A stretch of DNA of 56,466 nucleotides from Coprococcus sp. (GTDB taxonomy: Bacteria > Bacillota > Clostridia > Lachnospirales > Lachnospiraceae), in contig JAEDGN010000008.1 of assembly GCA_016297495.1 (NCBI GenBank), positions 1-56,466 of the forward strand, in the 5' to 3' direction. This document shows, piece after piece, positions 51,208-56,466 of this stretch (its first letter is position 1; each line of letters begins with the position of its first letter). The notes below the pieces were generated by a model. The model saw only the letters and a program-made list of their open reading frames with translations, was not told the DNA's origin and did not search any database. The position numbers and the translations under genes are program-made.

Positions 51208-51894
51208 TCAGGTATCCATGTTTTGACAAATATACACAAAATGTTCATCCAGCGCTTTCTTTCCGAGTTCCAGATCATTATTACAGATAGCCTCCACGAG
51301 ATGCCGGTGGGTTGCCTGAAATTCTTCGGAATTTGTTTCGCTCTTCATGATCTTGGAACGCATATCCCGGATAAACCCTTCCATAATCTTAGCCAGCGCC
51401 AGATAATTGGCAATAACCAGTCGGTTCCCGGATGCCTCCACGATTGTATAATGAATCTGTTTATCACTGATAACCTTCTCATCCTCACTGCCGCCATTCT
51501 CCAATATATCCAGATTCTTCCGCAAAATATCCTTCTGCACGTCTGTAATATTATCCATAGCCAGTACCAGTGCCTGAAGTTCAACCGCATAACGAAATTC
51601 TTTGATTTCATTATAGGTCATTTTCTCCAGAGCATACATCATGGTCATTACCTGCACCAGCGTCTTGTCAAAATGATCGGCAATATAATTGCCGATACCA
51701 TGCTGACTGGAAATAACACCGATGATTTCAAGAATTCTGATTCCTTCCCTTACAGAATTTCTGCTGACCGAAAGCATCTGCGACAGCTCCCGCTCTGACG
51801 GCAGTTTATCCCCAACTTCAAAATTTCCGTCCAGAATATTCGTTTCAATATAATCGATTACTTTCTCATAAGCCTTTTCATATACCTTATCCAA
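51208..51894 (-). CDS. FadR-subfamily GntR transcriptional regulator
   Basis: A 228-residue repressor. The winged helix is at about 10-75 (KLPSERELSQMLSVSRNSVREGIRILE), and the C-terminal helical FCD domain (about 90-220) has the metal- or ligand-binding pattern including DKQIHYTIVEASGN and THRHLVEAI. FadR-type proteins sense organic acids such as lactate, gluconate or acyl-CoA. The start appears to be TTG after GGGAAG. The palindrome just downstream of the gene and the lactate racemase gene nearby make an LldR-like role possible, but the ligand is not shown. Confidence 0.9.
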   Translation of the reverse strand: MDKVYEKAYEKVIDYIETNILDGNFEVGDKLPSERELSQMLSVSRNSVREGIRILEIIGVISSQHGIGNYIADHFDKTLVQVMTMMYALEKMTYNEIKEFRYAVELQALVLAMDNITDVQKDILRKNLDILENGGSEDEKVISDKQIHYTIVEASGNRLVIANYLALAKIMEGFIRDMRSKIMKSETNSEEFQATHRHLVEAICNNDLELGKKALDEHFVYICQNMDT

Positions 51895-51915
51895 GGCACT
51901 TCCCTGCCTTTCATT

Positions 51916-52572
51916 TTAATGATTTTTCAGAAAATCCCGCAGTTCTGATACGGTTCGTACAGTTGCGGACGCCCCCGCCTCTTCCAGTTCTCCTTCATGG
52001 GCATAACCATAATAAACACCGAGACCGTCAATCTGATTTTTCACAGCTCCGACCATATCATGAAGCCGGTCACCAACCATGAGAACCTTCCGTTTTTCTT
52101 CTGAGCCGGCGATTCCAAGCTGCCTCAATGCCTCCTCTATAACTTCCGCCTTATCTGTACGTTTGCCATTCATCTCACTGCCGACAATCACATCAAAATA
52201 ACTGCTCAGATTATAAGTCTTCAGAATCCGTTTTGCAAATACTTCGGGTTTGGAGGTCGCCAGCGCCACCTGCCTGCCCGACATCTTCAATTCCGCCAGA
52301 AGTTCCTCTATACCGGGATAAACACCATTCTCAAAAATACCGATATTCGAAAAACGTTCTCTGTATTTTATGACTGCCTTCAGAGAATCTTCATTATTCA
52401 TATGGTAATATTTTTGAAACGATTCCGCCAATGGCGGGCCTATAAAATCTACCAGATCATCAGGATCTGCCTCAATTCCGAAAGAATGAAGCGCATACTG
52501 AACACATTTTGTAATGCCTTCCTTCGGATCTGTCAACGTGCCATCTAAATCAAAAAGGATATACTGATACAC
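51916..52572 (-). CDS. HAD phosphatase (phosphoglycolate phosphatase-like)
   Basis: A 218-residue haloacid dehalogenase hydrolase. Motif I is LFDLDGTLTDPKEG (6-19), with the cap helices following, motif II ALATSKPE near 103-110, the lysine in GKRTDKAEV and motif IV VGDRLHDMVGA. It resembles Gph/PpaX enzymes, which remove phosphate from phosphoglycolate or pyrophosphate; the exact substrate is not clear. The start is GTG with GGAGG upstream. It follows murD by two bases and precedes the GntR gene by 21. Confidence 0.9.
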   Translation of the reverse strand: MYQYILFDLDGTLTDPKEGITKCVQYALHSFGIEADPDDLVDFIGPPLAESFQKYYHMNNEDSLKAVIKYRERFSNIGIFENGVYPGIEELLAELKMSGRQVALATSKPEVFAKRILKTYNLSSYFDVIVGSEMNGKRTDKAEVIEEALRQLGIAGSEEKRKVLMVGDRLHDMVGAVKNQIDGLGVYYGYAHEGELEEAGASATVRTVSELRDFLKNH

Positions 52573-52574
52573 TT

Positions 52575-53930
52575 TTATTCCTCCAAAACCAATTTCCTAA
52601 AAGCATCGCCTCTGGCTTCAAAATTTTTAAATATTCCATAGCTGGCAGCTGCCGGTGACATAACACAGCATCTGCCCGGTCGGCAAAGCTTTTTAGCCAA
52701 AGCAACCGCTCCGTCCAGATGATACACGAGTATCAGTCGCTCAGGATGGTTAAAATCAGAATAATATTTCTGAATTTCCGTAAAAATTCTTCTGCCCGTC
52801 TCCTCCATCAGCAGAATATAAGGTACGTGACATACCGAGAGGAACAAAATCAATTCACGATAATCAATGCCCCTGTCCATACCGCCGATCAATATGGCAT
52901 CTGTTTCCGGAATACTTTTCAGTGCCTGTATAGTCGTCTCACAGATAGTAGATATGGAATCATCATAAAAATGGATCCCGCCGGAGTTGCCGATATACTG
53001 CAGACGGTGCGGCAGTGGTTCATAATTGATCAATGCCTGCGTAAATGCCGCATCACTGACATCAAACATCCTGCAGACTGCATATGCAAAAGCAATATCG
53101 ACATAATTATGATGACCAATGAGCCGTATCTTCTCAGTCGGAATTGGATAACGATGACCGGAAGCCAGAACCTCTGAAGCCCGCAGTTCAATATCCGCAG
53201 TCGTTTCTTCCTCTTCTCTGTCATCCTCATCGCAAACTGAAATCACCTTTCCACAGTATGTGCCGTCTGCGGGAAGATTATCCACATTGCAGACCAGAAC
53301 ATCCCCTGCCTTCTGAAAACGATAAATATTCTCCTTGGCAGCTACATATTTCTCCATCGTACCATAGTGATCCAGATGCTCCTCATGTATATTCAGCAGC
53401 AGCCCTACATGCGGTCCGCAGCTTACATACTCCAGCTGATGGCAGGACAGCTCACAGACAATCAATGTATCCGCATCGATTTCGTCTATCAGATCAAACA
53501 TCGGAATACCTATATTACCCGCAAGTACACAGTCGTGTCCTGTCTCCTTTAGAATATGATAGATCAGTGTTGTTGTCGTACTCTTACCCTTGGTTCCCGT
53601 TATACCAATACACTGACTGCCATATCTTCTGAAAAACAATTCCGTCTCAGAAACGATCTCGCATCTGTATGTATGGATATCTCTCTCCAGAACAATTCCC
53701 GGACTTTTAAAAACAACATCAAAATCATCCAGGCATGCCTGATAATCCGGACCACAGATCAGTTCCGCCGGATGCCCGTCCTCCAACCGGACCTGATTCA
53801 TATCAGCTACTGCAACGCGGCTGTAGCCTCCGGCCTGGCGGATCCGCTGCCAGCTGGATCTTCCTTCCCGTCCATATCCAAGGATCAATACACTTTTATC
53901 TCTTATTAAGTCTCTGATCGTATGAATCAC
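52575..53930 (-). CDS. murD: UDP-N-acetylmuramoylalanine-D-glutamate ligase
   Basis: Adds D-glutamate to UDP-MurNAc-L-Ala in peptidoglycan synthesis. The 451-residue protein has a Rossmann N-domain (VLILGYGREGRSS, FKSPGI), the ATP loop GITGTKGKSTTTTLIY (about 112-127), NIHEEHLDHYGTMEKY, and the C-terminal domain with HRLQYIGNSGGIHFYDDS and ILIGGMDRGIDY. The start is GTG after AGAGGTG. It lies outside any division and cell-wall cluster, so a second murD elsewhere in the genome is possible. Confidence 0.93.
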   Translation of the reverse strand: MIHTIRDLIRDKSVLILGYGREGRSSWQRIRQAGGYSRVAVADMNQVRLEDGHPAELICGPDYQACLDDFDVVFKSPGIVLERDIHTYRCEIVSETELFFRRYGSQCIGITGTKGKSTTTTLIYHILKETGHDCVLAGNIGIPMFDLIDEIDADTLIVCELSCHQLEYVSCGPHVGLLLNIHEEHLDHYGTMEKYVAAKENIYRFQKAGDVLVCNVDNLPADGTYCGKVISVCDEDDREEEETTADIELRASEVLASGHRYPIPTEKIRLIGHHNYVDIAFAYAVCRMFDVSDAAFTQALINYEPLPHRLQYIGNSGGIHFYDDSISTICETTIQALKSIPETDAILIGGMDRGIDYRELILFLSVCHVPYILLMEETGRRIFTEIQKYYSDFNHPERLILVYHLDGAVALAKKLCRPGRCCVMSPAAASYGIFKNFEARGDAFRKLVLEE

Positions 53931-53961
53931 AATAACACCTCTTTAAATAAACATTCAAATA

Positions 53962-54918
53962 TTAAAATTCGTTTTTCAGACTTCTTGAAAAAAGTCTGTG
54001 AAGCGAATCCTTTGGATCCGCACTACAATAAAGAATATCGTAAATCACCTGACAAATCGGAAGTTCCACTTCATACTGCCGTGCAAGTTCAACCAAAGCC
54101 TTTACCGTATAATAGCCTTCTGCCAGATCATCAAAGGACTTCCCCTTTACAAAGGATTCTCCAAACTGCCTGTTATGACTGAACTTCGAAAAAACTGTTG
54201 CCTCATAATCTCCCAGATGACATAAGCCATAGGCTGACAATTCGTTGCCTCCCATAGCCTTGATCAGTCGGGCAATCTCCCGTGTTCCCCTTGACATAAG
54301 AGCCCCCTTTAACGTGGTCAGCGAAAAACCATCCAGCATTCCTGCTGCAATACCTATCACATTTTTGGCAGCAGCACCAATCTCATTGCCAATCATATCC
54401 TGTCCATAATAAAACCGGATCAGATCGCTTGAGAATTCTTCCAAAAGTTTCTCCTTAACTTCTTCATCACAGCTGTCGATGACCATGCAATTCGGAATCC
54501 CCTGATAAAACTCCTGAACATGCCCCGGTCCCAGCCAGACAGCCACACGATCAGAATCATCGAGATGTTCCTCCGCAATCTGGGACAGCCTTCTGCCTGT
54601 TCCAATTTCTATCCCCTTCATACAGAGGACAAATATTTTATTATGAAGCTCATACCTTTCTAATTGCTTCATTAGTCCGTCCAGGCTCTGCGAAGCAACC
54701 GAAATAACAATGATCTCCGAATCATCAATATGTTCCAATGATGTAGACAACCACACCGAAGACGGTAATGTAATCAATCCGTTACTGCCCGTCTCCATAA
54801 ACTGCTTCATATGCCTGGACGTATCCCTTCCATACAGGGTCACCCGATGACCTGTTCTGTTCAGATACCAGGCAATAAATGACCCCCATCTTCCACATCC
54901 GATGACTGTAATATTCAT
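53962..54918 (-). CDS. gpsA: glycerol-3-phosphate dehydrogenase (NAD(P)+)
   Basis: Makes sn-glycerol 3-phosphate from dihydroxyacetone phosphate for membrane lipids. The 318-residue protein has the dinucleotide fold NITVIGCGRWGSFIAWYL, LCMKGIEIGTGRRLSQ, VWLGPGHVQEFYQGIP and a C-terminal domain with GAAAKNVIGIAAGMLDG and SRGTREIARL. GpsA usually has GPNLA where this one reads GPGHV, so it is somewhat diverged. The start at 54918 has AAAGGATG upstream; the frame to 55044 is leader. It heads gpsA-murD-HAD-GntR. Confidence 0.88.
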   Translation of the reverse strand: MNITVIGCGRWGSFIAWYLNRTGHRVTLYGRDTSRHMKQFMETGSNGLITLPSSVWLSTSLEHIDDSEIIVISVASQSLDGLMKQLERYELHNKIFVLCMKGIEIGTGRRLSQIAEEHLDDSDRVAVWLGPGHVQEFYQGIPNCMVIDSCDEEVKEKLLEEFSSDLIRFYYGQDMIGNEIGAAAKNVIGIAAGMLDGFSLTTLKGALMSRGTREIARLIKAMGGNELSAYGLCHLGDYEATVFSKFSHNRQFGESFVKGKSFDDLAEGYYTVKALVELARQYEVELPICQVIYDILYCSADPKDSLHRLFSRSLKNEF

Positions 54919-55008
54919 AAGATCATCCTTTCTCAAATCATTCATGTCCCGCTTATATACAAAACATATTCCGCAATAATCTGTATTATTATATAGTTCA
55001 TTCTTTTT

Positions 55009-55038
55009 ATTATAGCATAAACCAATCGCTTTAGGCAA
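55009..55038 (-). promoter_or_regulatory. gpsA promoter
   Basis: Minus-strand TTGCCT (55038-55033), an 18-base spacer and a perfect TATAAT (55014-55009). The -35 lies in TTGCCTAAAGC, nearly identical to the larA -35 region. Confidence 0.75.
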
Positions 55039-55044
55039 ATGCAT

Positions 55045-55119
55045 TTGTATACAGCAAACCTGTTACGTGCTTAACAGCACACTGTATACAGCATCCAGTT
55101 CTTTTGTATTTGTATTCAG
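55045..55119. repeat. three TTGTATACAG-type boxes and an inner dyad
   Basis: TTGTATACAG (55045-55054), CTGTATACAG (55082-55091, a perfect palindrome) and TTGTATTCAG (55110-55119). Between the first two lies CTGTTA-N6-TAACAG (55060-55077). TGTATACA cores are used by several GntR/FCD regulators. The cluster sits just upstream of the gpsA -35. Confidence 0.6.
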
Positions 55120-55264
55120 TATTTTACACATTATCACGTCGAATTATAAGTATTTCTTAACTTCTTTGTCTATCGTTCATTTTTTACCGCACTTTCACGC
55201 GTCACACAATTAACAATAAAGTTTATTTTTTTCTAATACAATTTAGAAAATTTGCATAATTTCC

Positions 55265-55293
55265 TTGCCTAAGGCATAAGAGTGTGCTAGAAT
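55265..55293 (+). promoter_or_regulatory. larA promoter
   Basis: TTGCCT (55265-55270), a 17-base spacer and TAGAAT (55288-55293). The -35 is inside the dyad TGCCTAAGGCA (55266-55276). Confidence 0.7.
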
Positions 55294-55392
55294 AAGATAG
55301 AAGTTTAATGAACATCCTGCCTCCGGGTGCAATCCCATATACGCAGCCGCCGGCCGGATTCACTATTTTTAAGTATTAATGAGGTGGAACGT

Positions 55393-56466
55393 ATGAAAAC
55401 AGTTAGCTTTCTCTATGGACAGACAACATTTGATCTGGAAGTTCCGGACAATACACCTGTCTTAACATCCCACGTAGATGAGCTCAAGAGCGACAAGAGC
55501 GGCTACGAGATTGTTAAAGAAGCAATGGAACATCCGATTGACAGCCCAAGACTGTATGAGCTTGCCAAAGGCAAACCGGACTGTACGATCATTATCAGTG
55601 ACCATACCCGTCCTGTTCCTAGCCAGGATATTCTTCCGCATATGATCGCAGAGCTCAGACAGGGCAATCCTGACATCAAGATCACTCTTCTTGTTGCTAC
55701 AGGCTTCCATCGTCCGACGACTATCGACGAGCTGAAGAACAAACTGGGAGATGCTCTTTACGAAGAATTCAAGGACAATATCGTTGTTCATGATGCACAT
55801 GATCCTTCCAAGAATACGAAGGTTGGTCAGCTTCCATCCGGTCCTGACTGTATCATTGACAAGGTTGCCTACAATGCATCTCTTCTGATTGCTGAAGGCT
55901 TTATTGAAGCTCATTTCTTCGCTGGCTTCTCCGGCGGACGTAAGAGCGTCCTTCCTGGTATCTGTGATGCAGTTACAGTTATGGGCAACCACTGCGGCGA
56001 GTTCATCGCAAGCCCATACGCTCGTACAGGTATCCTTGACAAGAACCCGATCCATGAAGACATGGTTGCTGCAGCCAACATGGCTAAGCTTGCATTTATC
56101 TGCAACGTTGTTATCGACGAAGACAAGAAAACCGTTGCTGCATATGCAGGTAATCATATTTCAGCTCACCGCAAGGGTGTAGATTTCCTGTCCGGTTACT
56201 GCAAGGTTGCTCCGGCTCCGGCTGATATCGTTATTACAACCAACGGCGGTTATCCTCTTGATCAGAATGCTTATCAGTGTCCAAAGGGCATGAGCGCAGC
56301 TGAAGCTACAGTTAAGGATGGCGGCGTTATCATCATGCTGGCTACCTGTCAGGATGGCCATGGCGGCGAGTCCTATTATCATTCCATCGCCGATGCTGAG
56401 TCTGCAGACGCTTTCTTCCAGCAGTGCTTACATACACCTCAGGTAGAGACCCTTCCGGATCAGTGG
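55393..56466 (+). CDS. larA: nickel-pincer lactate racemase-type enzyme (3' end outside window)
   Basis: Interconverts D- and L-lactate with a nickel-pincer nucleotide cofactor. The first 358 residues are present; the family runs to about 420-430, so the C-terminal part is lost at the window edge. Key residues fall at the numbers of Lactobacillus plantarum LarA: His174, Lys184 (the cofactor-linked lysine in HFFAGFSGGRKSVLPG) and His200, with SDHTRPVP near 69-76 and GFHRPT near 104-109. GAGGTGG precedes the ATG. Related LarA homologues act on other 2-hydroxy acids, so the substrate is not proven. The cofactor genes larB, larC and larE are not in the window. Confidence 0.9.
   Translation, partial: MKTVSFLYGQTTFDLEVPDNTPVLTSHVDELKSDKSGYEIVKEAMEHPIDSPRLYELAKGKPDCTIIISDHTRPVPSQDILPHMIAELRQGNPDIKITLLVATGFHRPTTIDELKNKLGDALYEEFKDNIVVHDAHDPSKNTKVGQLPSGPDCIIDKVAYNASLLIAEGFIEAHFFAGFSGGRKSVLPGICDAVTVMGNHCGEFIASPYARTGILDKNPIHEDMVAAANMAKLAFICNVVIDEDKKTVAAYAGNHISAHRKGVDFLSGYCKVAPAPADIVITTNGGYPLDQNAYQCPKGMSAAEATVKDGGVIIMLATCQDGHGGESYYHSIADAESADAFFQQCLHTPQVETLPDQW

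Larger units (their letters stand above)
54919..55392. other. divergent intergenic region gpsA / larA
   Basis: A 474-base gap with divergent promoters at its two sides and a cluster of dyads near the gpsA end. Between about 55120 and 55260 I see nothing but AT-rich sequence. The larA leader (about 55300-55392) has no clear hairpin. Confidence 0.5.

Overview
The window is a 56.5 kb piece of a low- to mid-GC Firmicutes chromosome. It most resembles Lachnospiraceae (Clostridia), with Coprococcus- or Blautia-like relatives plausible. The pointers are: a SCIFF ranthipeptide with its radical-SAM maturase beside secDF, yajC and tgt; a fused SecDF; a split transketolase; a Rel-Apt-RecJ-HemZ string; the PrpC/PrkC-RsgA-Rpe-ThiN string downstream of PriA-Def-Fmt-RsmB-RlmN; a PASTA-domain kinase; and a remnant of a Rpn/PD-(D/E)XK transposase. 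I see no rRNA or tRNA genes, CRISPR array, intact insertion sequence or prophage. Family assignments rest on motifs and length; no database was searched.

Layout. 0-9 kb: rpoN (-), a propionate-type CoA-transferase, a PdaB-like deacetylase and galM (+), an SPFH membrane protein with a small ribbon-helix-helix-like protein (-), a transposase remnant, and a two-subunit transketolase (-). 9-23.5 kb: a long minus-strand housekeeping region, tgt-yajC-[inverted PHP gene]-TIGR04086-like membrane gene-SCIFF-maturase-secDF-recJ-apt-rel-MBL hydrolase-hemZ. 23.5-34 kb: mixed orientation, with a histidine-less HPr-like protein, aroC, a PucR-type regulator, an orphan 58-residue gene, pspC, a TrmB regulator-lysA-HAD operon, ilvE, thyA-folA and a stand-alone alarmone synthetase. 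34-46 kb: priA-def-fmt-zinc protease-rsmB-rlmN-prpC-prkC-rsgA-rpe-thiN. 46-56 kb: an RND efflux pump with a very long coiled coil and a TetR gene, a non-coding interval with a promoter, operator and terminator, a FadR-type GntR gene with a HAD phosphatase, murD and gpsA, and the start of a lactate racemase gene (larA) cut by the window end.

Most genes are core metabolism, translation and envelope functions in conserved order. The less ordinary items are between genes: a candidate small RNA under a GntR-type palindrome (about 50955-51119), two imperfect palindromes of about 140 bp (10589-10728 and 43722-43858), an orphan small gene framed by an operator-like promoter and a 23-bp perfect stem (26580-26894), and a three-box regulatory array between gpsA and larA. 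SCIFF has its own strong promoter and a hairpin between it and its maturase, which fits higher expression of the peptide than of the enzyme.

Many starts were moved to internal codons with good ribosome binding sites, and several genes appear to begin with GTG or TTG.
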